From assembly GCA_964458705.1 (NCBI GenBank), contig CAYWKD010000006.1, positions 1 to 64,000 of the forward strand: a stretch of 64,000 bases of DNA, written 5' to 3'. Position 1 is the first letter of the stretch, and each line of letters opens with the position of its first letter. Shown in pieces: positions 8,985-18,800 of the stretch. The stretch comes from JAAUTG01 sp964458705 (GTDB taxonomy: Bacteria; Bacteroidota; Bacteroidia; Chitinophagales; Saprospiraceae). Under the pieces are notes generated by a model. That model was given only the letters and a program-made list of their open reading frames with translations. It did no database searches and had not been told where the DNA came from. Position numbers and translations under genes: made by a program.

Positions 8985-9917
8985 GTGGCGATATATTCGA
9001 TTAGGGATTTAGAAAAACTTTCCGGCATCAAGGCGCATACTATCAGAGCTTGGGAACAACGCTATGGAATTATTGAGCCAAAGCGTACTAAAACCAATAT
9101 TCGCTATTACCAAGATGAAGATTTGAAGCTGCTGCTAAATGTAGCATTACTGAATAAAAATGGCATAAAAATTTCTAAAATTGCCAAAATGTCTGAAGAA
9201 GAAGTTGCCAATAAGGTCTCAGCTATTTCTGAAGTTAATTTTGAGTTTGGTACACAGTTGGATGCACTAACTATATCCATGATTGAAATGGATGAGTACA
9301 AGTTTGATCGAATCATTGCGATGAATGTTCAGAAACTCGGATTTGAGCGAACAATGATCGAAGTCATACAACCATTTCTAGATAAATTGAGCCTATTGTG
9401 GTTGACGGGATCAATACATCCAGTCCAAGAAAATTTCGTCAGCTATTTGATTCGTCAAAAAATTATTGTGGCTATTGATAATGAGCCATTTGCAGTAGGA
9501 AAAAATACAAGGAAATTTTTACTTTTCTTGCCTGAAGGCGAACGACAAGAGCTAAGTTTGTTATTTTTGCATTACTTATTGAAATCGAGAAAAAATCAAG
9601 TTATTTATATTGGTCAAGATATGTCTTTAAACGATTTATTTGATATTTATAAAATACATCAGCCCAATTACATGTACACTATGATTACAGAAACCTTTTT
9701 AAAGGAACCCATACAACGGTACATTGACACACTAGTTACAACATTTCCAGAAACTAAAATATTAATTTCTGGCTATCAAGTAGTTACTCAAAATGTAAAG
9801 TCAACTGATAAAATTACTGTTCTGAAAAGTTTAGATCATACCATACAATACTTGGATCAACTTAACCACAGTAAAATACTGAATGGTGAACCATTAACTA
9901 GCTCCATAAAAGTATAA
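8985..9917 (+). CDS. MerR-family regulator with CarH-like effector body lacking B12-ligand histidines
   Basis: A GTG start gives 310 residues; no better ATG lies near the helix-turn-helix. Residues 1-70 are a MerR DNA-binding domain (YSIRDLEKLSGIKAHTIRAWEQRYG). The rest aligns in layout with the CarH/LitR helical bundle plus Rossmann-like cobalamin domain. In light-sensing CarH proteins the bundle has W-x9-E-H and the Rossmann domain E-x-H. Here these read W139-x9-E149-N150 and E186-R187-Q188, so both histidines are replaced. It probably does not bind adenosylcobalamin in the CarH way. It is followed after 43 bases by a YceI lipoprotein in the same direction, a plausible cotranscribed partner. 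The family name is firm; loss of B12/light sensing is inferred. Confidence 0.85.
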   Translation: MAIYSIRDLEKLSGIKAHTIRAWEQRYGIIEPKRTKTNIRYYQDEDLKLLLNVALLNKNGIKISKIAKMSEEEVANKVSAISEVNFEFGTQLDALTISMIEMDEYKFDRIIAMNVQKLGFERTMIEVIQPFLDKLSLLWLTGSIHPVQENFVSYLIRQKIIVAIDNEPFAVGKNTRKFLLFLPEGERQELSLLFLHYLLKSRKNQVIYIGQDMSLNDLFDIYKIHQPNYMYTMITETFLKEPIQRYIDTLVTTFPETKILISGYQVVTQNVKSTDKITVLKSLDHTIQYLDQLNHSKILNGEPLTSSIKV

Positions 9918-9960
9918 GACTTAACTACACATTTATTTTTTTAACAAAATTTATTTAATT

Positions 9961-10644
9961 ATGAAAGGATTTCTAAAACTCGGATTATTCGCTGTATTTG
10001 CACTTACTTTATTTGCATGTGACAGCGCAAAAAAAGATGCAGTTGAAGCAAAAGAAGCTACTGAAGCAGCCGCAGAGGCTACCGCAACTGCTGCAGTATT
10101 TATGGTTGATACTTCTGCCAGTGTAATTAACTGGGTAGGTAAAAAATCATTTGCTGATAGCAAGCATAATGGGACAATAAAAATCTCTACTGGCAAACTA
10201 GCCCTAGATAATGGTCAATTGACAGCAGGTGACTTTGAAATTGATATGAATTCAATTATAGATGAAGATTTGAAAGACCCTAAGTTTAATGCTAAACTAG
10301 TTGGGCACTTAAAATCAGATGACTTTTTTGCAGCAGAAGAATATCCTACTGCTAAATTCGAAATTACTAACGTCCAAGCAGTTGAGAACAACGCAGAAGT
10401 TACGCACAACATAACTGGTAACTTGACTATGCGTGGTACTACTAAGGAAATTACTTTTCCAGCAAACGTAGCTATCGCTAATGATAAGTTGACAGGCGTA
10501 ACAGCTGAATTTACTATTGATAGAACAGATTGGAGCGTAATGTACAATTCTGAGAATGCGGGTATTGCTGACCTTGCTAAAGATAATATCATTAGCGATG
10601 CCATTACCTTGAGAATTATGCTTAACGCTGAGAAAGTTATGTAA
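9961..10644 (+). CDS. YceI-family lipoprotein
   Basis: The 227-residue precursor has a lipobox TLFAC at about residues 16-20, followed by an Ala/Glu/Lys-rich linker (about 24-45). The YceI domain (about 48-227) starts with D-T-S-A-S-V-I-N-W-V-G-K and includes the family motifs G-T-I-K-I-S, D-F-E-I-D-M-N and E-Y-P-T-A-K-F-E-I. YceI proteins are lipocalin-like barrels that bind long isoprenoid or amphiphilic molecules in the periplasm. The preceding MerR regulator belongs to a type often found beside carotenoid or isoprenoid genes, which makes a lipid or isoprenoid link possible, though no carotenoid enzyme is present here. Confidence 0.87.
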   Translation: MKGFLKLGLFAVFALTLFACDSAKKDAVEAKEATEAAAEATATAAVFMVDTSASVINWVGKKSFADSKHNGTIKISTGKLALDNGQLTAGDFEIDMNSIIDEDLKDPKFNAKLVGHLKSDDFFAAEEYPTAKFEITNVQAVENNAEVTHNITGNLTMRGTTKEITFPANVAIANDKLTGVTAEFTIDRTDWSVMYNSENAGIADLAKDNIISDAITLRIMLNAEKVM

Positions 10645-10680
10645 CTTTATCTCAAAACAGTAGTTTTTGATATTAAATAT

Positions 10681-10712
10681 GAAATGAGCTAAAGTTAACT
10701 TTAGCTCATTTC
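10681..10712. terminator. 32-bp perfect palindrome between convergent yceI and porV
   Basis: GAAATGAGCTAAAGTT is followed directly by its exact reverse complement, giving a 16-bp arm with no spacer (the hairpin loop would use the central bases). It lies midway between the ends of the convergent yceI (10644) and porV (10762) genes, so a bidirectional terminator is the simplest reading. There is no long T-tract after either arm. Confidence 0.7.
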
Positions 10713-10761
10713 GCATTTAATAGATAATCAATATTTCAACTGCTTAGCTATTTCTTTTTGC

Positions 10762-11961
10762 TTAATTATCCTCAGCAACGACGCCTCCACCAAAATCAAA
10801 TAGTAGAGAAAACCGAAGTGTATTGTCCAATGGATTTCTTTGGTTTGTAGTCGGTACAAGATAAGAAAAGTTCAAACCAAAAATATTGTATTTCAGCCCT
10901 AAGCCAACCGTTAAAAATTGACGATTTCCCTTGGTTTGATGTTCTGCATAATAACCTGCACGCACTGCAAATTGCTGATCGTACCAATACTCCAAACCAG
11001 CCGAGAACATCAATTCACGAAATTCCTCTTTCGCTCCTAGTGGTGCATCACCAAAAGAGCTAAACACCCCGCCGATCGGCGATTGTTCTCTATAATCAGA
11101 AATACCATTATTATCTTCATCGCAGTTTTCTTGACAAGGCGTTGGCACTAATGCCTTATTTACGTCTCCTGTGATTGTCAAGCTATTGTATTCATCTAGT
11201 TCAACTTCATACGCCAAACCTAAACCCATATTCGCTGGCAGAAAGTCTCGCACGTTGGAATTAGTATAGGTGATTTTTGAACCGATATTCGTAAATGCAA
11301 GACCTGCTCGAAGCCTATTGCCATTGTTCAGCTCATCACTTTGATAGGTGAAAGAAACGTCGGCAGCTCCAGCTAATCCTGCTTCAATTTGTTCGCCTGT
11401 GCCATTCACGCGCTGTCCTGCTGCTAAATTGGAGTATATAAATTTTGCCCCTACTGCTGCCGATAAATTATCAGACAAAAGACGAGCATAGGAAGCTTTT
11501 ATTTCAAATTCATTTGGGCGACCTGTGCCCAAGGGCTCTCCATTTGGATCAGTAAAAGCAATGCTACCCAATGAAAAATAGCGCAGCCCTACACCAATTG
11601 CTTGTTGGTCATCTAGCTTTCTATATCCAGATAGATAAGCTAAATAAACATCTTGCAAGCCCAGTGCTCTTAGCCAAGGCGTGTAAGTAGCTGCAACTGA
11701 AAAGTCATCTTCTGCGAAAGCTAACTTAGAGGCATTGAAGTGCATAGCATTGGCATCTGGAGAAATAGCAATTCCTGCATCTCCCATTGCACCTGAGCGA
11801 GCGTCTGGCACAATACGCAAAAATGGGACAGCAGATTGTACTGAATTAGGACACTGAGAGCCATCTGGTAGTAGGAACTCATCCCCATCTTTGAGGCATT
11901 GAGCCGTAACCAGAATAGCTGTAAAAACTAATAAACTAAATGTAAGTAATACCCTTCTCAT
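10762..11961 (-). CDS. porV: type IX secretion outer-membrane protein PorV
   Basis: The ATG at 11961 (MRRVLLTF) is preferred over an upstream TTG because a signal peptide starts there and a promoter element covers the TTG. After cleavage (about residue 20) comes the PorV signature VPFLRIVPDARSGAMGDAGIA, then a FadL-like beta-barrel ending in alternating hydrophobic strands and LLFDFGGG. PorV shuttles cargo with C-terminal sorting domains to the cell-surface attachment complex with PorU. It lies downstream of porU on the same strand, the arrangement often seen in the phylum. About 400 residues, a normal length. Confidence 0.93.
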   Translation of the reverse strand: MRRVLLTFSLLVFTAILVTAQCLKDGDEFLLPDGSQCPNSVQSAVPFLRIVPDARSGAMGDAGIAISPDANAMHFNASKLAFAEDDFSVAATYTPWLRALGLQDVYLAYLSGYRKLDDQQAIGVGLRYFSLGSIAFTDPNGEPLGTGRPNEFEIKASYARLLSDNLSAAVGAKFIYSNLAAGQRVNGTGEQIEAGLAGAADVSFTYQSDELNNGNRLRAGLAFTNIGSKITYTNSNVRDFLPANMGLGLAYEVELDEYNSLTITGDVNKALVPTPCQENCDEDNNGISDYREQSPIGGVFSSFGDAPLGAKEEFRELMFSAGLEYWYDQQFAVRAGYYAEHQTKGNRQFLTVGLGLKYNIFGLNFSYLVPTTNQRNPLDNTLRFSLLFDFGGGVVAEDN

Positions 11962-11987
11962 GAGGTTCACTGTTATTTTAAATGTTT

Positions 11988-11996
11988 GCAAAAATA
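11988..11996 (-). promoter_or_regulatory. putative -7 promoter element of porV
   Basis: The minus strand reads TATTTTTGC, matching TAnnTTTG followed by the commonly seen C, 26 bases before the porV ATG at 11961. The -33 TTG is not evident. It suggests that porV can be transcribed separately from porU and supports the shorter porV start. Confidence 0.45.
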
Positions 11997-12146
11997 GAAT
12001 TATTCTATTGAGTTTGATAAAAAAACCGTAAAAACTAAACTCTGCTTGAGTCTATTATAGTAATAGAATAATTCTGTGATCAATAGGTGTATTACTGCTG
12101 CATAGGCAAGATATAATTATATAAATCTGTTATTTATCTGATATTA

Positions 12147-15100
12147 TTATCTAATAACTACTAACTTCTCATAAGGACTACTTACGGTTTCGCCGTTTGA
12201 AGTCGTTAATTTGATACGGTAAATATACAGACCTTTTTCTAAAAGTCTATTTGTATCTGTTTTTCCATTCCACTGAATGCAATTATTTTGATTTACGATA
12301 CCACTTAGAGAAAAGATACTTTCTTGAATCGTTTTAACTAACTTTCCATCTATGCTGAATACCTCAATTTGTGCAGTTAAGGTCTCATTCGCTAAATTGT
12401 GTTGAAACATAAAACAGGTAGCATCTGAAAATGGGTTTGGAAATGCCAAGACGTCTGTGATATGCGTTTGATCGGCAGCAAGCACTACAAATTCTGTAAG
12501 AGCCTGTGACGAGTTGTTTGCTACATCCCAAGCCTTTACTTTTATGGTGTGCCTACCTACGCTCAATTTGCTCAATGGAAAGCGTACCTCACCTTGTTTG
12601 TAATCATCCAATGCTGATTCGTAATACTCATTAAGCAAGTAAGTCTGCTGCGAATCGTCGTCCAACATGGCTTCCAAGTCGTGTCCTATGCTGTTGCCTG
12701 CTACATTGATGCCGCTATCATCTGATAATTTAATCAACAATGTTGGATTAGCGCCTACTGCATCACCAAATTGAAAGGTTTCATTATCTAGGTAAATTTG
12801 AATATCCGGACCTTTGTTATCTTCAAGTATAGATGTTTCTGCACCGCCAATAATTATTTCATCATAATATCCACTAGCATCTATCATCTGACTTTCATCT
12901 TTTCCATAATAGCTAATTTTTCCATTGCCATAATTGTAATTAATGTCCTTAGGCAACACAAAAGAGAACTTAAAACGTCCATTGGTGATACTCGTTTTAC
13001 CTTTGAAGATAATATTATTCTGTGCTGTGAAATTCTTGGCTGGACTGCCAGCGTCTTGAGATAAAGTACTGTAAATTAGTTTTTTATCAAATACAGTTGG
13101 CGTGAGTTCTCCATTGAAATTAGCGACTAATTCATCTGCTGCATTTCTAATTTCGCCTTCTATTTCTACTTCTTGCAAGGCTCTGAGCGTATCAGTAACC
13201 TCAACTGTTGATTGACCATTTACTTTGGTGGTTACAACATCATAATAGGGCAAAGCCAAGGGTTGAGCCGGATCGCCAAGCAGGGTAAATTTTCTGGAGT
13301 TTGCCGTTCTCCCTACGCTGGAGCTATTTTTTGCTGTTCGCATGATTTCGCCTAAAGTCGGACGTTGCCCATTCACTTTATTAAGCATTGTATCAAAAAC
13401 AGAACGCACCAGCGTTGCATTAGAACTTGCATAAACCGCTCGAACGGTTGTGAATAATGCAATGCCACCGCCGCTAGGGTTAAGTAATACTTCCTCACCA
13501 CCCGTTACTTGATTGGGGTCATCATAGCCAGCAAAAGAACAGGTCGCTGTGATGAAAACTGGTAGGCGATCTCTATTTGTCCAACCTCTAATATCACCTC
13601 TATTTTTGTCTAATACTCGTTCTTGCGCCCAGCCTTGTGCACCCCCATGCCCAAGATAATTTAGTGCTAAAGCACCTTGAAAAACAGATTGACTAATGGC
13701 TTCGGTAGCTAATGGGAAAGCCTCTCCGCCAGCAGTAGAAACTTGTGGATAGGCATCGAAATAAATTTTTTCTTGATTAAAAATATTGCTGTTATCCTTT
13801 ACAATACTTGCTATTCTATCCGCATCGTTCAAATGCAAATTATTATCTTCATCGTCAGCTAAAAAAACTAATTTATTGCGCCAGCTACCCAATGCAGCAG
13901 GACTCAGATCATATCGAATGATTTTATCTACCACCTGCTTGGCTTCCTGTATTGTTTTTACAGGCAGTCTCCCCACTGCAATATCTAAATCGCCTCGAAG
14001 GTTTGCCCCTTCCCCCGCTTCTAATAGGGCAAAATAATCATCACTAGGAAAAGCAGTAATAGGATTTTCGGAATGATCAGTCTCAAAGACAGGAATAAAA
14101 TTACCTCCACGCTCACCAATATCTCGATAATCGAAGGAGCCATCACCAAATAGTAGTAGGTATTTAAAGGTGGTATCTCGTTCAAAAAGCAGCTTAGTAA
14201 AATCTCGGATAGCTGTTGGGTCTTGCTTTCCTGAAGAAAACTCATTAAAAACCTGATCAATCTTCACTAGCTCAACATTTAGACCTGAATAATCTTCTCG
14301 ATGATCGGCTAGCCTTTGCGCTTGTTCCTCAAAATCGTTCGGATAAATAATGAGCATATTGACATTAGTAATGCCGTGTAAGTCTTGATTTTCAATAGCT
14401 TCAATCGCTATCGGTGTAAGTGCTTGATTCGGAGAAAAAGCAACAAACTCTCTAAGCGTAGTTGTATTTGTCCCAAAAATTGCTTGCGTACCATTGAGAT
14501 TATAAGGCTGTACATGAGGTTCGAGCGGATTGCTTATATCCCAAATTTTAATATCGTTTGTTACTGCCTCTAGCTTAAAGGTAGTTGAGTTATAATTGAG
14601 CGTTTGAGCATCTCTGAAAAAGAAAGGTTGTGAGGTAATGCTTAAAGCTCGGCGGGCATTTAGCGTTATGTAGTCTAACCAGCCTTCGTCACCATTGTAG
14701 GTTACGGATAGCTTTATATCGTCATTACTGGCGAAAAAATCACCATTCAGACTAGCTCGGTTGGCATAGGTTGTCTCAGAGGGGCGACTAAAAGAACTTG
14801 CTGCTTCTCGCACTAAATCGCTTTCTAGCTTTGTGTTACCAACATCGATACTAAAGCGTTGACTCGTTCTGCTTCGTCCTGCCAATGCCGCATTCACTTT
14901 CACTGGCTGAGTAGTGATTAAATTTTTAAAAGTAAAGTCGTATTTATAAGTATTAATATTTTTAAATTGATCGCCATACCAACGTTTGCCAGAACCTTGC
15001 GCCGTAATAAAAGCATCCAATAAGTTAACTTTATCCTCTTCAAAGTGTATGCAATCATCGAATGAAGCAGTCGTATGTTCGGTATTGTTTAGGTTTTCGG

Positions 15101-15563
15101 CAGACTCAATTGTTTTTCTGGTAATTCCCCCTACTTTCAGGAAGTAGTAGTTCTGAGTATCAAAAGCATTTTTTTGAACTTTAAATAATTCATTCTCTTC
15201 ATCATAATAAAAGCGGTCTGCGCTTTCAGCATAAAACAAAATTAAGTCATTCACATCAAAGGAGCCGTCTGCGTTCCCTACCACTTGAAAAGGAATTTCG
15301 ACTAAGTCGTCTATTCTTGGAGCATCTACTAATTCAGGCAGCATTCCACCACCATTCCCAAACAACTGCAGCGTATTTATATTCAAATTTCCCATTTCCA
15401 ACCCTGCTTCGCTAAGTTGTTGGTAAGTTAACTTATATACGCCTCGCTTTTGGATGGCTATTTTGTAAATTGTTCCATCTGAAAGTGCAGAAGACGTGGC
15501 CTGCGAAAGGCATAGGTTTATGCTACAAAGAAATAAAATGAATGACGTAATTATCGTTTTCAT
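12147..15563 (-). CDS. porU: type IX secretion sortase PorU (C25 gingipain-like)
   Basis: The 1138-residue protein has a signal peptide (1-20), an N-terminal beta-rich region, and a caspase/gingipain-like C25 domain (about 400-780). The catalytic pair is visible as NYLGHGGAQGW with H639 and ITATCSF with C675. A C-terminal type A sorting-like domain contains FPNPFSDA and ends in YEKLVVIR. PorU cleaves the sorting domain from cargo and attaches cargo to A-LPS at the cell surface. The length matches PorU of other Bacteroidota (1100-1300). porV lies 185 bases downstream. Confidence is high from the active-site motifs, domain order and neighbour. Confidence 0.93.
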   Translation of the reverse strand: MKTIITSFILFLCSINLCLSQATSSALSDGTIYKIAIQKRGVYKLTYQQLSEAGLEMGNLNINTLQLFGNGGGMLPELVDAPRIDDLVEIPFQVVGNADGSFDVNDLILFYAESADRFYYDEENELFKVQKNAFDTQNYYFLKVGGITRKTIESAENLNNTEHTTASFDDCIHFEEDKVNLLDAFITAQGSGKRWYGDQFKNINTYKYDFTFKNLITTQPVKVNAALAGRSRTSQRFSIDVGNTKLESDLVREAASSFSRPSETTYANRASLNGDFFASNDDIKLSVTYNGDEGWLDYITLNARRALSITSQPFFFRDAQTLNYNSTTFKLEAVTNDIKIWDISNPLEPHVQPYNLNGTQAIFGTNTTTLREFVAFSPNQALTPIAIEAIENQDLHGITNVNMLIIYPNDFEEQAQRLADHREDYSGLNVELVKIDQVFNEFSSGKQDPTAIRDFTKLLFERDTTFKYLLLFGDGSFDYRDIGERGGNFIPVFETDHSENPITAFPSDDYFALLEAGEGANLRGDLDIAVGRLPVKTIQEAKQVVDKIIRYDLSPAALGSWRNKLVFLADDEDNNLHLNDADRIASIVKDNSNIFNQEKIYFDAYPQVSTAGGEAFPLATEAISQSVFQGALALNYLGHGGAQGWAQERVLDKNRGDIRGWTNRDRLPVFITATCSFAGYDDPNQVTGGEEVLLNPSGGGIALFTTVRAVYASSNATLVRSVFDTMLNKVNGQRPTLGEIMRTAKNSSSVGRTANSRKFTLLGDPAQPLALPYYDVVTTKVNGQSTVEVTDTLRALQEVEIEGEIRNAADELVANFNGELTPTVFDKKLIYSTLSQDAGSPAKNFTAQNNIIFKGKTSITNGRFKFSFVLPKDINYNYGNGKISYYGKDESQMIDASGYYDEIIIGGAETSILEDNKGPDIQIYLDNETFQFGDAVGANPTLLIKLSDDSGINVAGNSIGHDLEAMLDDDSQQTYLLNEYYESALDDYKQGEVRFPLSKLSVGRHTIKVKAWDVANNSSQALTEFVVLAADQTHITDVLAFPNPFSDATCFMFQHNLANETLTAQIEVFSIDGKLVKTIQESIFSLSGIVNQNNCIQWNGKTDTNRLLEKGLYIYRIKLTTSNGETVSSPYEKLVVIR

Positions 15564-15857
15564 AAATGCTGAATTTATAACTACCTAGTGAACGGCTAGA
15601 TTGAACAGAGTGTTCGTGGCATCTAGTTCAAGACATCTTTAAGTGATTCAAGTACGCTGATGTGTTGTTTTTTTAACACTGTAGATATAACTTCTCATTT
15701 GCACAAAAAATTTTGTTCTCCTACTCGCTATGTAAACAATCTGACATTTTCGATTTTACTTTAATCATCACTCGGAAATCTACTTTGTATCATTTGACCG
15801 CAGCTACTTGGCACTTCCTTATTATAAAACGATTGCTCAATATCATTTGCTCGTATT
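15564..15857. other. 294-bp gap between porU and the PQQ/PA14 lipoprotein gene
   Basis: This stretch lies upstream of porU and downstream of the large lipoprotein gene, both on the minus strand. It contains a short inverted repeat GTGTT/AACAC around a T-run (about 15661-15680). A plus-strand open frame running from 15713 into the lipoprotein gene has no family resemblance and looks like chance. No clear TAnnTTTG promoter for porU was found. Confidence 0.4.
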
Positions 15858-18800
15858 CTATAAACTCCCCTGCTCCCGGAATAACTGACTCCCTTCAATT
15901 GGACGACGAGACTTTGTTGAGCCTTCGTACTCTATACTCAAGTACTCAAAAGAAAGTCGGTCGTAAAATTGGACTTTAATCTTGTGTAATCCTTTGTTTA
16001 ACTGTATTTTACCCTTACTATCACTCATCCAGTTGCCTCCGCTATCATCTATAACGAGTTGGTTGTCAATATACAACTTGAGGGCATCATCTTCTTGTGT
16101 ATAAAAAATGTAAGTATCTGCTTCTTCAATCTGTAAATAACCTTCGTAGTGCAATTCAAAACTGTTTTCGCCTTCTGCAATTGGACGCACGTCAAAGTTG
16201 TAGGCTACACCGCTCGCGTCAGGTGTTTTGCTGCTAGAAACTTCAAAGCGTTCTGGAACATTCAAGTATAATTTCCAGTCCAAACCATTTTTATTTCGAT
16301 CGACGGCGTGAAGCATTCGTTCTTGTGTATCACTAGATTCGTCCCCATCGATAACTTTAGCTTTAATCAGCGCACTTTCCTTTACGAAAAATGGTGCTTG
16401 GTAGCGTTGATGCTCCGCAGTAGGTTCACTTCCATCAATAGTGTAATAAATTTGCCCTCGATCACTAAAATTTATCATTTCAACCAAAGCAGAATCACCT
16501 ACTTCAAAAATAGTTTTATCCTCAAAAATAGCAACATCAAATGTATCCTTATCCTTTCCAGCAACTTGAATGATGAAGTAGAGCAAATCCATAATTTCTT
16601 CTCGGCTCATCGTATTGATAAGTCCTGTCGGCATGTCAGAGTACGGTGCTTCCATCTGCGAAGCGACTTGACGCTTTTCTACTTCCTGTGTGCTGGCTGG
16701 ATCATAAGAGGCTTGTATAACATATCGATCACTATCCTCCGTCATTAAACGCCCTGCTAGAGTGCTGCCGTCTTTCATTTCAAATACAGTAGATTGAAAG
16801 CGACTGTTGATGTCTTTAGAGGGATGAAGAATAGCCGTTAATAAATCTTCAGCGGAAAAAGAGTTACCCGCCAAAGTCAATTCCGGACCGAAGCCTCCGC
16901 CTTTGTTTATCATGTAATGGCAATCGTAGCATTGTCCTTTAGCAAACATGAGTTGCCCTCTGTTAAAATCTCGCAATCGGCGATCTCTTGGCGAACTCAC
17001 TAACTCCAAGCCGTACTGTAGATCTTCCATTTTCCAAGCCGTAAACGGTCGAGTTTGTTCAAAGATGTTGGCAGAGGCTTTAGGCTTGGGTGGAACAGGT
17101 CCTTTGTAGTCTTCGTTTAGGGGCTTTAGTTTGTTGTTAGTCAACCATTTTTTTTCTTTTTGCTTCAGAGTGCTGTCAAACTCACTTTCAATTTCATTTA
17201 AGAAGTATTTGAATAAAGAGCCTCCTACCATGTTGTCCCTAGCGTAATTCAACCAATATTTGTATGCACCTCGCTGCTCCAGTGTCCATCCGTTTGGCAC
17301 TAAACGCATCATTTCGAGATAATGCACAAACTGAACGGGATCATCTGTTGATTCTAGCAACTCAAAAGTTTTATTAAGCATTACTGATCCTTCACCTTGC
17401 TGTAAAGCTAGATAGCCCAAAACTCGACTGAGTTCTTTATTCAACACTTTTGATGAGGCTGGATAGTATTGAATTAGATTATTATAAACACTAGGTACTC
17501 GACTCGTTGGAATTGTTTTTGATCTCACAAACGCAAGTGCATGTAAGCGCAACAAAGCTAATTGATCCGCTTCTGATAAACTGCCGAAATTAAATTGCTG
17601 CAACTGATCAAAAATTAATTCCTGATACTGATTTGTAGCGTCAGAGCGAATGAGGGCAGTTATTAAAGTAATTTGTTCACTCAACTTGTCTGTGCTGACT
17701 AAAGTAGCTTTCCAAAGGCTAGGGTTGTTGCGTTCTAAAATGGTTTTGGCTGCATTTTTAACAAAGCGGTCTTCATGACCAATATGCCTCAGTGCTAGTG
17801 CTAAGCCACTCGTATCTTGAGCAAAATGGTATTGCTCTAGTTTTCTGCGTAGCAACAAGTTAGGATGCAGCTCTGACTGCGTTTCAATTTGTTTCGTACT
17901 TTGGTCTCCATTGTAAGTTACTCTGAAAAGTCCAGTATCGGTTCCATTTCCACCTGTTACAAAATATAATGCACCATCCTGCCCAACTACCATGTCTGTT
18001 ATGTTTAAAGGTTGGCCAGTAATGAACGTCTCATATTCCGCTTTGAACGTTGCGCCATCAGGTTCTAAAAACATAGCGTAAATTTTACCATACGACCAAT
18101 CACCTAAGAATAGGGCTTGTTGATATTTGGCAGGAAAAGCAGTGCCTGTCCCAAAAAGCGTGGCTGTCGGAGAACCCCGACCAAATTCCACTACGCAAGG
18201 CAGAATATCTGGATAATAGTCGAAACGCTTTGCTGTACTTTGTCGCCAAGCATAATCTCCTCCCGACACTAAGTGATTCACTCGTGTTGGACGATACCAA
18301 GGTAAATTAAAATCCCACTCCATGTCCGAGTCAAAAGTAAACAACTCTCCTTCTGGTGAAAAGCACATATCATAGGGGTTTCGAAGACCATAGGACACTA
18401 ATTCCCATTTTGAACCTACAGAGTCTGTTCGAACTACATATCCTCCCGGTGGCACTTGCGACACGCCAAAAATACTTTTTAATGGCATCAAGTGATCGTT
18501 GCGCCAATCTTCATATACATATTCTACCTCACTGCCTTTCGGTGGGCGGTTTTCATTACCCGAGAGAAAATAAATATATCCATCCTTACCCACCGTTAAA
18601 GTATGCCCTGAGTGGTCACCATTTTTTGGAATTTCTTTCATTAGAGTAGGCTTGCCATAATTGCCCTCTCCATCCAAGTCTGGCACTCTGTGGATGCCAC
18701 GAATAGTATCCTTATTTGTTCCCATCATGTACAGATGTCCGTAAGCATAAAGCAAGCCTTGACAGTCATTCACGCCAATATCTAGTGTATCAATCTTTAA

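Noticed and set aside
15713..15979. Plus-strand open frame of 88 codons in the porU/lipoprotein gap
   Set aside because: Its 3' half runs antisense into the PA14 domain and its sequence has no recognisable feature.
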